Positions 31,934-42,993 of a DNA stretch of 64,000 nucleotides are shown in pieces. The notes under the pieces are model-generated. The model saw only the letters and a program-made list of their open reading frames with translations. It was not told the DNA's origin and searched no databases. Source of the stretch: Procambarus clarkii (lineage: Eukaryota > Arthropoda > Malacostraca > Decapoda > Cambaridae); assembly GCF_040958095.1 (NCBI RefSeq), contig NC_091152.1, positions 18,074,796 to 18,138,795 of the forward strand. The letters are read 5' to 3'. Numbering within the stretch: the stretch's first letter is position 1; every line of letters starts with the position of its first letter. A program made the translations under genes and the position numbers.

Positions 31934-34308
31934 TGTGTGGCTGGTGGTCGTCCTGGTGACTAGTGTGGCTGGTGGTCGTCCTGGTGTGTGGCTAGTGGTC
32001 GTCCTGGTGTGTGGCTAGTGGTCGTCCTGGTGTGTGGCTAGTGGTCGTCCTGGTGACTAGTGAGGCTGGTGGTCGTCCTGGTGGCTAGTGAGGCTGGTGG
32101 TCGTCCTGGTGGCTAGTGAGGCTGGTGGTCGTCCTGGTGACTAGTGTGACTGGTGGTCGTCCTGGTGGCTAGTGTAGCTGGTGGTCGTCCTGGTGACTAG
32201 TGAGGCTGGTGGTCGTCCTGGTGGCTAGTGTGACTGGTGGTCGTCCTGGTGACTAGTGAGGCTGGTGGTCGTCCTGGTGACTAGTGTGGCTGGTGGTCGT
32301 CCTGGTGTGTGGCTAGTGGTCGTCCTGGTGTGTGGCTAGTGGTCGTCCTGGTGTGTGGCTAGTGGTCGTCCTGGTGTGTGGCTAGTGGTCGTCCTGGTGA
32401 CTAGTGAGGCTGGTGGTCGTCCTGGTGACTAGTGTGGCTGGTGGTCGTCCTGGTGACTAGTGTGGCTGGTGGTCGTCCTGGTGACTAGTGTGGCTGGTGG
32501 TCGTCCTGGTGACTAGTGAGGCTGGTGGTCGTCCTGGTGACTAGTGAGGCTGGTGGTCGTCCTGGTGACTAGTGAGGCTGGTGGTCGTCCTGGTGTGTGA
32601 CTGGTGGTCGTCCTGGTGACTAGTGTGACTGGTGGTCGTCCTGGTGACTAGTGAGGCTGGTGGTCGTCCTGGTGGCTAGTGTGGCTGGTGGTCGTCCTGG
32701 TGACTAGTGAGGCTGGTGGTCGTCCTGGTGACTAGTGAGGCTGGTGGTCGTCCTGGTGTGTGGCTAGTGGTCGTCCTGGTGTGTGGCTAGTGGTCGTCCT
32801 GGTGTGTGGCTGGTGGTCGTCCTGGTGACTAGTGAGGCTGGTGGTCGTCCTGGTGACTAGTGTGGCTGGTGGTCGTCCTGGTGACTAGTGAGGCTGGTGG
32901 TCGTCCTGGTGACTAGTGAGGCTGGTGGTCGTCCTGGTGACTAGTGAGGCTGGTGGTCGTCCTGGTGACTAGTGAGGCTGGTGGTCGTCCTGGTGACTAG
33001 TGTGGCTGGTGGTCGTCCTGGTGACTAGTGAGGCTGGTGGTCGTCCTGGTGACTAGTGTGACTGGTGGTCGTCCTGGTGACTAGTGAGGCTGGTGGTCGT
33101 CCTGGTGACTAGTGTGGCTGGTGGTCGTCCTGGTGTGTGGCTAGTGGTCGTCCTGGTGTGTGGCTAGTGGTCGTCCTGGTGTGTGGCTAGTGGTCGTCCT
33201 GGTGTGTGGCTAGTGGTCGTCCTGGTGACTAGTGAGGCTGGTGGTCGTCCTGGTGACTAGTGAGGCTGGTGGTCGTCCTGGTGGCTAGAGAGGCTGGTGG
33301 TCGTCCTGGTGGCTAGTGAGGCTGGTGGTCGTCCTGGTGACTAGTGTGACTGGTGGTCGTCCTGGTGGCTAGTGTGGCTGGTGATCGTCCTGGTGACTAG
33401 TGAGGCTGGTGGTCGTCCTGGTGGCTAGTGTGGCTGGTGGTCGTCCTGGTGACTAGTGAGGCTGGTGGTCGTCCTGGTGACTAGTGTGACTGGTGGTCGT
33501 CCTGGTGACTAGTGTGGTTGGTGGTCGTCCTGGTGACTAGTGAGGCTGGTGGTCGTCCTGGTGACTAGTGAGGCTGGTGGTCGTCCTGGTGTGACTGGTG
33601 GTCGTCCTGGTGACTAGTGTGACTGGTGGTCGTCCTGGTGACTAGTGAGGCTGGTGGTCGTCCTGGTGACTAGTGTGGCTGGTGGTCGTCCTGGTGACTA
33701 GTGTGACTGGTGGTCGTCCTGGTGACTAGTGTGGCTGGTGGTCGTCCCGGTGCCTAGTGTGGCTGGTGGTCGTCCTGGTGACTAGTGAGGCTGGTGGTCG
33801 TCCTGGTGACTAGTGTGGCTGGTGGTCGTCCTGGTGACTAGTGTGGCTGGTGGTCGTCCTGGTGACTAGTGTGGCTGGTGGTCGTCCTGGTGACTAGTGA
33901 GGCTGGTGGTCGTCCTGGTGACTAGTGTGGCTGGTGGTCGTCCTGGTGACTAGTGTGACTGGTGGTCGTCCTGGTGACTAGTGTGGCTGGTGGTCGTCCT
34001 GGTGGCTAGTGTGGCTGGTGGTCGTCCCGGTGGCTAGTGTGGCTGGTGGTCGTCCCGGTGACTAGTGTGGCTGGTGGTCGTCCTGGTGACTAGTGTGGCT
34101 GGTGGTCGTCCTGGTGACTAGTGTGGCTGGTGGTCGTCCTGGTGGCTAGTGTGGCTGGTGGTCGTCCTGGTGTGTGGCTGGTGGTCGTCCTGGTGACTAG
34201 TGTGGCTGGTGGTCGTCCTGGTGACTAGTGTGGCTGGTGGTCGTCCTGGTGACTAGTGTGGCTGGTGGTCGTCCTGGTGACTAGTGAGGCTGGTGGTCGT
34301 CCTGGTAA
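31934..34308. repeat. 28-bp minisatellite with 23-bp variant, about 85 copies
   Basis: The unit reads GTGACTAGTGAGGCTGGTGG then TCGTCCTG. A shorter form (GTGTGTGGCTAGTGG plus TCGTCCTG, 23 bp) occurs in tandem blocks near 31985-32040, 32305-32390, 32755-32815 and 33135-33220. The blocks sit at recurring intervals, so longer segments have probably duplicated. Unlike most arrays here, TAG and TGA stops keep the frames short. Confidence 0.97.
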
Positions 34309-34309
34309 A

Positions 34310-35276
34310 AAAGGAAAACACCATTCCTTTGCACACTCCCGTTCGGTTGCCGTCTTCACAGATGGGTGTAAGTCCGCCGACGGTGTGGGCTACACCGTCG
34401 TGTGTCCTGACCTCACCTGTGTGTGTCGTCAGCCACCGTCGTGTGTCCTGACCACACCTGTGTGTGTCGTCAGCCACCGTCGTGTGTCCTGACCTCACCT
34501 GTGTGTGTCGTCAGCCACCGTCGTGTGTCCTGACCTCACCTGTGTGTGTCGTCAGCCTCCGTCGTGTGTCCTGACCTCACCTGTGTGGGTCGTCAGCCAC
34601 CGTCGTGTGTCCTGACCTCACCTGTGTGTGTCGTCAGCCACCGTCGTGTGTCCTGACCTCACCTGTGTGGGTCGTCAGCCACCGTCGTGTCTCCTGACCT
34701 CACCTGTGTGGGTCGTCAGCCACCGTCGTGTGTCCTGACCTCACCTGTGTGTCGTCAGCCACCGTCGTGTCTCCTGACCTCACCTGTGTGTGTCGTCAGC
34801 CACCGTCGTGTGTCCTGACCTCACCTGTGTGTGTCGTCAGCCACCGTCGTGTCTCCTGACCTCACCTGTGTGGGTCGTCAGCCACCGTCGTGTCTCCTGA
34901 CCTCACCTGTGTGTGTCGTCAGCCACCGTCGTGTCTCCTGACTTCACCTGTGTGGGTCGTCAGCCACCGTCGTGTCTCCTGACCTCACCTGTGTGGGTCG
35001 TCAGCCACCGTCGTGTCTCCTGACCTCACCTGTGTGGGTCGTCAGCCTCCGGAGACTTGCATCTTCACGGCACAACTTTATTCTATTTTGTATGGTCTTT
35101 GTCAACTACTTTCTCACTGTCAGTCTTCCTTTGTTGTTGTCGTTGACTCTGGCAGTGTCCTCATGGCTCGAGTCTTACAATCCAGTCCATCCGGTGGCAG
35201 TTGAAAGTCAACATTCGCTGTTTCTTATCTCCAGCAGAGTTAAGACAGTAGAGGTTTCCTGGGTTCGCAGTTATTG
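34310..35276 (+). pseudogene. I-like LINE RNase H interrupted by its own minisatellite
   Basis: The start reads SRSVAVFTDGCKSADGVGYT (34337 on), the RNase H N-terminus with its first Asp, as at 18860. Inside the next strand the 41-bp array at 34396-35047 intervenes. After it the domain resumes: PPETCIFTAQL, SSFVVVVDSGSVLMA (a second Asp), ESYNPVHPVAVESQ and FLISSRVKTVEVSWV. A dispersed repeat then breaks the frame at 35277, and the C-terminus continues from about 35490. The RT domain is absent upstream, where a 28-bp array abuts. Confidence 0.8.
34396..35047. repeat. 41-bp minisatellite derived from RNase H coding sequence, about 16 copies
   Basis: The unit reads TCGTGTGTCCTGACCTCACC then TGTGTGTGTCGTCAGCCACCG. 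The same segment exists once at 18920-18960 (TCGTGTGTCCTGACCACACC and the CCTCC that follows) in an RNase H domain without the array. Variants are TGTGTCC/TGTCTCC and GTGTGTC/GTGGGTC. 41 bp is not divisible by three, so the expansion destroys the reading frame. Confidence 0.95.
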
Positions 35277-35282
35277 TTGTAT

Positions 35283-35488
35283 TTGATTCAGCTACGCGGA
35301 ACAAAACGTTCCAAGGAGCACGGGCTATGGTGAGCCCGTAGTGACCTTACCTGGCACAGGAGCGGGGCAAGTAACACGGGCTATGGTGAGCCCGTAGTGA
35401 CCTTACCTGGCACAGGAGCGGGGCAAGTAACACGGGCTATGGTGAGCCCGTAGTGACCTTACTTGGCACAGGAGCGGGACTATAGCTT
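35283..35488 (+). repeat. Dispersed short repeat, copy 2, with 56-bp triplication
   Basis: Begins TTTGATTCAGCTACGCGG, matching 30205-30303 inverted. Its terminal part (ACGGGCTATGGTGAGCCCGT through GCGGGGCAAGTAAC) is present three times at exact 56-bp spacing from 35320, 35376 and 35432. The hairpin arms ACGGGCT/AGCCCGT are present in each. It interrupts the LINE between SWV and the PSHIG-like region. Confidence 0.75.
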
Positions 35489-35489
35489 C

Positions 35490-35872
35490 GTGTCCCCAGC
35501 CATATTGGGATCCTTTAATGAGCGTGCGGACGCTGCCACTATGGAGGTTATCCGCACTTGTCCCATCTCCCGTAATGGTGTTCATTATTCTTACTTCCAC
35601 TCAGTCATTTGCTCCATAACACGTGTCCGGTGGCTGGGTGGTTGGTCGTCTGTTACTGGTAACAAACTTCTCGACCCTCCCGCCCAGTCACTTGTCCCTC
35701 GATAAAATTCTTGGTGAATCAGATACATTTGATATCGTTCGCCTTATGCGCTTTTGTTCTGGTATTGGCATCCTTGGGGATATTTAGCGCCATTTGGATA
35801 TCCTGTGAATTTGATAGGGCTACATACCCTCCCCGGCTTGGCGCCGTCTTCTGAGAATTGTTTTTCATTCTC
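35490..35872 (+). pseudogene. I-like LINE C-terminus and 3' end
   Basis: A decayed continuation of the RNase H copy at 34310. It includes the CCCAGCCATATTGGGA block (also at 19160), SFNERADAATMEVIRTCPIS, GGWSSVTGNKL and ILGESDTFDIVRLMRFC, with the 3' tail GGGCTACATACCCTCC. It ends near 35872. Confidence 0.75.
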
Positions 35873-36066
35873 TGCAAAACACTAAGCGGGCAGTTACAAA
35901 GTGTGCGCGCGCAGTGCGAGGTCCTGAGAGCACCAGACACAATGTCAGGTTCAGAGAGCTCCACAGAGTACACGAAGTGTCTCCAGATGAGCTGGGTCCA
36001 TTTCTGAAGGAGCTTGGGAGAAACCAGGCAGTTGGCCCAGAGAGTTTCTCTTCGAGTACTGTAGAA

Positions 36067-36323
36067 TGTACTCGCCTAGTTGCCCTTACCTAGTTGTGCT
36101 TGTAGGGATTGAGCTTCAGTTCTTTGGTTCTGCCTCGCAACTGTCAATCAACTTGTTTCAACAACTTGTTTCAACTGTCAATCAACACAGTTTCAAGTGT
36201 AGATATGATAGAGCCCAAAAGGCTCAGGAACCTGTACACCAGTTGATTGACAATTAAGAGGCGGGACCAAAGAGCCAGAGCTCAGCCCCCCCCCCCCCCG
36301 CAAGCACAACTTGGTGAGTTCAG
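36067..36323. mobile_element. Foldback pair of LINE 3' UTR fragments
   Basis: The left part reads CCTAGTTGTGCTTG and GCCTCGCAACTGTCAATCAA. The right part is the inverse (TTGATTGACAATTAAGAGGC and CAAGCACAACTTGGTGAG) with the LINE end CATATGATAGAGCC-like block. Both belong to the 3' UTR of the family at 22125-23405 and are arranged head to head. Confidence 0.7.
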
Positions 36324-36797
36324 AAAGACCCTTATCGTTCACAAGCGTGGTAGTCAAAACACTGGAAACAATAGTTATAAGCTAATGGGAAGAACAGCTG
36401 GAGGATAACGCTACAATAACATTATGGGTCTCCATGAAGCAGGTCCTGGATAACAAGTGTACTTTGTTTCTGTGAAAGAGTCGGAGCTTTTACCGGAAAG
36501 AGACGATTGGATTGTGTCCAAAATCTTTTTTTCAAGTCCAGATAAACAGAGTCCCACACAAGAGGTTGTTTTGTTTTGGAAATTTAGAATAAGCTGAAGA
36601 GGGGGACAGGCAGACTGCTAACATGGTTGAATAATTTTCAAACCGACAGAAAGATGATGGCGGTAGTCAAAGGCTGGAGGAGTGTTACTAGCGGAGTACC
36701 ACAGGGTTCACTTCTTGCACCAGTAATGTTCATCGTCTACATAAATGATCTACCAGAAGGAATACAGAACTATTTGAACATATTAGGTGATGATAAG

Positions 36798-36879
36798 TTA
36801 CTAGAGGGACGTGATGGGGCTACAGAGCCTTCCCGGTTTGGTGCCTTCTTTTGATAATTACTTACTTACTAGAGGGACG
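36798..36879 (+). mobile_element. 54-bp I-like LINE 3' end with 14-bp target duplication
   Basis: TTACTAGAGGGACG is repeated at 36798-36811 and 36866-36879. The 54 bp between them contains GGGGCTACAGAGCCTTCC and ends AATTACTTAC, which is the 3' terminus of the I-like LINE also seen at about 24030-24075 and 35810-35870. Confidence 0.9.
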
Positions 36880-37109
36880 GTAAGACACTTGAATGGTTGT
36901 CACGCCCTTCAAGACGACTTGGACAAACTAAGTGTATGGAGCAACACTTAGCAAATGGACTTCAGTGTGAATAAATGGCCTCTTATCGAATGTAAAATAG
37001 GAAACAATTGGGCACTCACATCCTAAAACTATGTGGCAAGGCATAACAAAAACTCTGACAAAGAGCTCTTGCGGTGGTCAAGAGTCCTTTATCCTTTTCC
37101 CATCTTCAT

Positions 37110-37660
37110 TATCATACATTTATTGAGACTGAATTCTCGTAGTCATTTCTGCCCACTTCTGGAATTTGTCAAGGTTCTCCAGTAGCTTTCTGCTCTCCAA
37201 GATTTTTACAATCCTCATTGGCTTTGTGTCATCTGGAGACATTACCACGTACGACCTCACTCCTTCGGGTAGGTCGTTCACGTAAATTAGAAACGGTAAT
37301 TCCCTCAAGACCTGGGCTTGGGAGGAGCCACATTTGTCACAGTCCTTCCCCCAAGCGCGGCCTCTCTGAGTGTGTGACCCTTATTATGTGCGTGAGGTCG
37401 TGTCTTGTCCACTTGTCGTCTTCCCAGTTATCTTCACTTGCTTCATCATCTTGTACACCAGCCTCTCAAGGGGAACAGTTTCAAATGGTTTTTACAGTCT
37501 CAAGATAATACAATCCACCCAGCCTTCAATTTTCGCTCGTCGTAAGATGCAATTGCTCGATAACTCTCGGCCTCACTATGTAATCATGTTCAAATTCGAT
37601 GGCCTCGAGGTCCCATTGTATGGTCACGCTGCCGGCAGACTGGTCGGTAATGGGGAGTGT
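37110..37660 (-). pseudogene. LINE RT fragment, reverse strand
   Basis: Minus-strand frame 37308-37120 reads PFLIYVNDLPEGVRSYVVMS and PDDTKPMRIVKILESRKLL, the RT core with the box altered to SPDD. Upstream (higher coordinates, 37320-37520) decayed frames resemble the preceding AFDTVP motif (KPFETVPLERLVYKM). Many frameshifts. The 1045-codon ORF that starts here on the plus strand is a repeat artefact. Confidence 0.7.
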
Positions 37661-37675
37661 CTCAGGGCTCTAGCC

Positions 37676-40449
37676 TGTGGCAGGCTGTCACCCCAGCTAT
37701 GGTGCAGGCTGTCACCCCGGCTATGGTGCAGCCTGTGGCAAGCTGTCACCCCAGCTATGGTGCAGGCTGTCGCCCCAGCTATGGTGCAGGCTGTGGCAGG
37801 CTGTCACCCCAGCTATGGTACAAGCTGTGGCAGGCTGTCACCCCAGCTATGGTGCAGGCTGTGGCAGGCTGTCACCCCAGCTATGGTGCAGGCTGTGGCA
37901 GGCTGTCACCCCAGCTATGGTGCAGGCTGTGGCAGGCTGTCACCCCAGCTATGGTACAGGCTGTGGCAGGCTGTCACCCCAGCTATGGTGCAGGCTGTGG
38001 CAGGCTGTCACCCCAGCTATGGTGCAGGCTGTGGCAGGCTGTCACCCCAGCTATGGTGCAGGCTGTGGCAGGCTGTCACCCCAGCTATGGTGCAGGCTGT
38101 GGCAGGCTGTCACCCCAGCTATGGTGCAGGCTGTGGCAGGCTGTCACCCCAGCTATGGTGCAGGCTGTGGCAGGCTGTCACCCCAGCTATGGTGCAGGCT
38201 GTGGCAGGCTGTCACCCCAGCTATGGTGCAGGCTGTGGCAGGCTGTCACCCCAGCTATGGTGCAGGCTGTGGCAGGCTGTCACCCCAGCTATGGTGCAGG
38301 CTGTGGCAGGCTGTCACCCCAGCTATGGTGCAGGCTGTGGCAGGCTGTCACCCCAGCTATGGTGCAGGCTGTGGCAGGCTGTCACCCCAGCTATGGTGCA
38401 GGCTGTGGCAGGCTGTCACCCCAGCTATGGTGCAGGCTGTGGCAGGCTGTCACCCCAGCTATGGTGCAGGCTGTGGCAGGCTGTCACCCCAGCTATGGTG
38501 CAGGCTGTGGCAGGCTGTCACCCCAGCTATGGTGCAGGCTGTGGCAGGCTGTCACCCCAGCTATGGTGCAGGCTGTGGCAGGCTGTCACCCCAGCTATGG
38601 TGCAGGCTGTGGCAGGCTGTCACCCCAGCTATGGTGCAGGCTGTGGCAGGCTGTCACCCCAGCTATGGTGCAGGCTGTGGCAGGCTGTCACCCCAGCTAT
38701 GGTGCAGGCTGTGGCAGGCTGTCACCCCAGCTATGGTGCAGGCTGTGGCAGGCTGTCACCCCAGCTATGGTGCAGGCTGTGGCAGGCTGTCACCCCAGCT
38801 ATGGTGCAGGCTGTGGCAGGCTGTCACCCCAGCTATGGTGCAGGCTGTGGCAGGCTGTCACCCCAGCTATGGTGCAGGCTGTGGCAGGCTGTCACCCCAG
38901 CTATGGTGCAGGCTGTGGCAGGCTGTCACCCCAGCTATGGTGCAGGCTGTGGCAGGCTGTCACCCCAGCTATGGTGCAGGCTGTGGCAGGCTGTCACCCC
39001 AGCTATGGTGCAGGCTGTGGCAGGCTGTCACCCCAGCTATGGTGCAGGCTGTGGCAGGCTGTCACCCCAGCTATGGTGCAGGCTGTGGCAGGCTGTCACC
39101 CCAGCTATGGTGCAGGCTGTGGCAGGCTGTCACCCCAGCTATGGTGCAGGCTGTGGCAGGCTGTCACCCCAGCTATGGTGCAGGCTGTGGCAGGCTGTCA
39201 CCCCAGCTATGGTGCAGGCTGTGGCAGGCTGTCACCCCAGCTATGGTGCAGGCTGTGGCAGGCTGGTCACCCCAGCTATGGTGCAGGCTGTGGCAGGCTG
39301 GTCACCCCAGCTATGGTGCAGGCTGTGGCAGGCTGGTCACCCCAGCTATGGTGCAGGCTGTGGCAGGCTGGTCACCCCAGCTATGGTGCAGGCTGTGGCA
39401 GGCTGGTCACCCCAGCTATGGTGCAGGCTGTGGCAGGCTGGTCACCCCAGCTATGGTGCAGGCTGTGGCAGGCTGGTCACCCCAGCTATGGTGCAGGCTG
39501 TGGCAGGCTGGTCACCCCAGCTATGGTGCAGGCTGTGGCAGGCTGTCACCCCAGCTATGGTGCAGGCTGTGGCAGGCTGTCACCCCAGCTATGGTGCAGG
39601 CTGTGGCAGGCTGTCACCCCAGCTATGGTGCAGGCTGTGGCAGGCTGTCACCCCAGCTATGGTGCAGGCTGTGGCAGGCTGTCACCCCAGCTATGGTGCA
39701 GGCTGTGGCAGGCTGTCACCCCAGCTATGGTGCAGGCTGTGGCAGGCTGTCACCCCAGCTATGGTGCAGGCTGTGGCAGGCTGTCACCCCAGCTATGGTG
39801 CAGGCTGTGGCAGGCTGTCACCCCAGCTATGGTGCAGGCTGTGGCAGGCTGTCACCCCAGCTATGGTGCAGGCTGTGGCAGGCTGTCACCCCAGCTATGG
39901 TGCAGGCTGTGGCAGGCTGTCACCCCAGCTATGGTGCAGGCTGTGGCAGGCTGTCACCCCAGCTATGGTGCAGGCTGTGGCAGGCTGTCACCCCAGCTAT
40001 GGTGCAGGCTGTGGCAGGCTGTCACCCCAGCTATGGTGCAGGCTGTGGCAGGCTGTCACCCCAGCTATGGTGCAGGCTGTGGCAGGCTGTCACCCCAGCT
40101 ATGGTGCAGGCTGTGGCAGGCTGTCACCCCAGCTATGGTGCAGGCTGTGGCAGGCTGTCACCCCAGCTATGGTGCAGGCTGTGGCAGGCTGTCACCCCAG
40201 CTATGGTGCAGGCTGTGGCAGGCTGTCACCCCAGCTATGGTGCAGGCTGTGGCAGGCTGTCACCCCAGCTATGGTGCAGGCTGTGGCAGGCTGTCACCCC
40301 AGCTATGGTGCAGGCTGTGGCAGGCTGTCACCCCAGCTATGGTGCAGGCTGTGGCAGGCTGTCACCCCAGCTATGGTGCAGGCTGTGGCAGGCTGTCACC
40401 CCAGCTATGGTGCAGGCTGTGGCAGGCTGTCACCCCAGCTATGGTGCAG
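37676..40449. repeat. 34-bp minisatellite, about 80 copies
   Basis: The unit reads GGCTGTCACCCCAGCTATGG then TGCAGGCTGTGGCA, with an internal near-duplication of GCAGGCTGTG. It is exceptionally homogeneous. Eight consecutive units near 39262-39541 carry an extra G (GGCTGGTCACC) and are 35 bp long. No stop occurs in any plus-strand frame, giving three co-extensive ORFs of about 940-1045 codons with a 34-residue period. They are not genes. Confidence 0.98.
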
Positions 40450-40455
40450 GTTTTG

Positions 40456-40999
40456 CGAGATTCCCAAAAATTATGAACCTATTATATATTCCACGATCTT
40501 GAATTGATGGTGGTGCGTCCCGCTGACTAGTGCCCGGAAGAACGCCTAGAGGCTGGACAAGATGCAAAACTAAGCCGTGAGGACCACACCTCGGATGGCC
40601 TCTTACAGCTAAACTACTAAACAAAAGGAGGGCACTCAATATCCTATGTCTTGGTCATCGGATCATTGAAATCAAGTGTTCACTTGATATGAAGATTCTC
40701 AGGCTAACCTAACCCGGATACTCACGCCGCCAAGTCTTCTTGACGAAGATCAGCATCCCTCAAAATTGGCTACAAAAACTCGATTAAACTCTGAATGTAT
40801 CAAGTCCATAATTGTTAGCAAGAGACGACGACATTTCCTTGTACCAGGGAAGATCACGTCGGTCTAAATTACTGTCCTTCCCTCTAGGTAAAGTATATGC
40901 CATAAGCCAGACCAGGGTCGTGGTCAGAGAGCACCTCTCTCAAGCTGTTCAAGCTGAGGCTTCCCTCCACCACTGGCGCCGCCGGGAGTGTTGTCTGGG
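40456..40999 (+). other. Spacer, possible relic of a LINE C-terminus
   Basis: Frames near 40555-40720 weakly resemble an RT C-terminal DKIQN-AMRTI-type segment followed by LNILCLGHRIIEIKC. Too decayed to be sure. Confidence 0.25.
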
Positions 41000-41508
41000 C
41001 GGGAGATGGCTCCTACTCTCAGCCGGAGTGTTGTCTGGGCGGGAGATGGCTCCCCTACCCTCAGCCGGAGTGTTGTCTGGGCGGGAGATGGCTCCTCCCT
41101 CAGCCGGAGTGTTGTCTGGGCGGGAGATGGCTCCCCTACCCTCAGCCGGAGTGTTGTCTGGGCGGGAGATGGCTCCTCCCTCAGCCGGAGTGTTGTCTGG
41201 GCGGGAGATGGCTCCTCCCTCAGCCGGAGTGTTGTCTGGGCGGGAGATGGCTCCCCTACCCTCAGCCGGAGTGTTGTCTGGGCGGGAGATGGCTCCCCTA
41301 CCCTCAGCCGGAGTGTTGTCTGGGCGGGAGATGGCTCCTCCCTCAGCCGGAGTGTTGTCTGGGCGGGAGATGGCTCCTCCCTCAGCCGGAGTGTTGTCTG
41401 GGCGGGAGATGGCTCCTCCCTCAGCCGGAGTGTTGTCTGGGCGGGAGATGGCTCCTCCCTCAGCCGGAGTGTTGTCTGTGCGGGAGATGGCTCCTCCCTC
41501 AGCCGGAA
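41000..41508. repeat. 39/42-bp minisatellite, 13 copies
   Basis: The unit reads AGCCGGAGTGTTGTCTGGGC then GGGAGATGGCTCCTCCCTC. Several units have CCCCTACC in place of the shorter CTCC, giving 42 bp. Both lengths are multiples of three, so frames stay open (AGVLSGREMAP repeats). Artefact ORFs. Confidence 0.96.
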
Positions 41509-41641
41509 GTAACTGGACCTCTTCTCTTCAAGCATATTGTTCGTATACTCCTGGCACTCGGGTGATTGTTCCCCAAGTTGACACATTAACTGTAAGTAAG
41601 TCGTTTTTTATTGCACTCAAGACAACTGTAAGATGGTTATC

Positions 41642-42456
41642 TCTGCAACCTGTCCTCTTACGACCTGTCTTCTTACGACCTGTCTTCTTACGACCTGTCT
41701 TCTTACGACCTGTCTTCTTACGACCTGTCTTCTTACGACCTGTCTTCTTACGACCTGACCTCTTACGACCTGTCCACTTACAACCTGACCTCTTACAACC
41801 TGACCTCTTACAACCTGACCTCTTACGACCTGTCCACTTACAACCTGTCCTCTTACAACCTGACCTCTTACAACCTGTCCTCTTACAACCTGACCTCTTA
41901 CAACCTGACCTCTTACAACCTGACCTCTTACAACCTGACCTCTTACAACCTGACCTCTTACAACCTGACCTCTTACAACCTGACCTCTTACAACCTGACC
42001 TCTTACAACCTGACCTCTTACGACCTGTCCTCTTACAACCTGTCCTCTTACAACCTGACCTCTTACAACCTGACCTCTTACAACCTGACCTTTTACAACC
42101 TGACCTCTTACAACCTGACCTCTTACAACCTGACCTTTTACAACCTGACCTCTTACAACCTGACCTCTTACAACCTGACCTCTTACAACCTGACCTCTTA
42201 CAACCTGACCTCTTACAACCTGACCTCTTACAACCTGACCTCTTACAACCTGACCTCTTACAACCTGACCTCTTACAACCTGACCTCTTACAACCTGGCC
42301 TCTTACGACCTGACCTCTTACGACCTGGCCTCTTACGACCTGGCCTCTTACGACCTGACCTCTGACAACCTGGCCTCTTACAACCTGACCTCTTACAACC
42401 TGACCTCTTACAACCTGACCTCTTACAACCTGACCTCTTACAACCTGACCTCTTAC
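41642..42456. repeat. 15-bp minisatellite, about 54 copies
   Basis: CTCTTACAACCTGAC with zones of CTTCTTACGACCTGT at the left end. CTTTTAC, GACTT and GGCC variants occur. Multiple-of-three units give long pentapeptide-repeat ORFs on both strands (LLQPD forward, VRGQV reverse), which are artefacts. Confidence 0.97.
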
Positions 42457-42459
42457 AAA

Positions 42460-42990
42460 GAAGGTCACATTTCGATCGTATGGGTCACATAAGGCCAAAA
42501 ATTGTACTAGAAAATGGAAGTGGCTCACGAAAGTGACGTACTGTCCCGTTTTCTGTTTTGGGTCCTCTGGTAGGTTAGGAGAGACTACTTTAAATTGACC
42601 GGTTTCTGGACGTTGGGAAACCTTAGGAGGGCGAGCTGTCTCTGAAACAAGGCACGGAGACAACAATCACTATAGGAATCACAGTGTGTCAAGGATCCCA
42701 TCCCATATTCTTCTCTGAATTCATGATAGGACTAAGGATTTCTAAAGAGGGATCTGATTACCATCTTGGACTGCCTTTGAGGATCAATATACTGACAACT
42801 GTAACAAAATTAGAGACCCGAGACAAAGTGAAACACACGCAAGAAGTTCCACCTATCATCATACTACTTTCAGGAAGACTCGTATATCTAGAGGTCATCT
42901 ATTAAGATCAGTATTTACTTGTATACAAGAAGGTACATTGGGTTGTGTGAGTACATAACATTGGTGGTGTTACATTCTTACGAAGCCACC
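42460..42990. other. Spacer, nothing recognised
   Basis: A 73-codon ORF at 42684-42905 has no recognised domain. Confidence 0.35.
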
Positions 42991-42993
42991 AAC

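Larger units (their letters stand above)
35880..37015 (+). pseudogene. LINE RT fragment with two insertions
   Basis: The linker before RT reads RVHEVSPDELGPFLKELGRN (about 35968). It is cut at about 36066 by a foldback of another LINE's 3' UTR and resumes at 36326 as RPLSFTSVVVKTLETIV. Later WRSVTSGVPQGSLLAPVMFI, INDLPEGIQNYLN and LGDDKLLEG (box LGDD in place of FADD) appear. Then a 54-bp insertion at 36812-36865 splits the frame, which resumes at RTVRHLN and the LQDDLDKLSVWSN thumb. Degenerate. Confidence 0.75.

Noticed and set aside
37676..40449. CRISPR-like array of regular repeats
   Set aside because: There are no unique spacers. Units abut head to tail, as in every array here, and the DNA is eukaryotic.
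37370..40507. 1045-codon ORF and two overlapping ORFs of about 940 codons
   Set aside because: They arise from a 34-bp unit without stops in any plus frame. All three frames are open over the same DNA, and the N-terminus lies in a reverse-strand LINE fragment.
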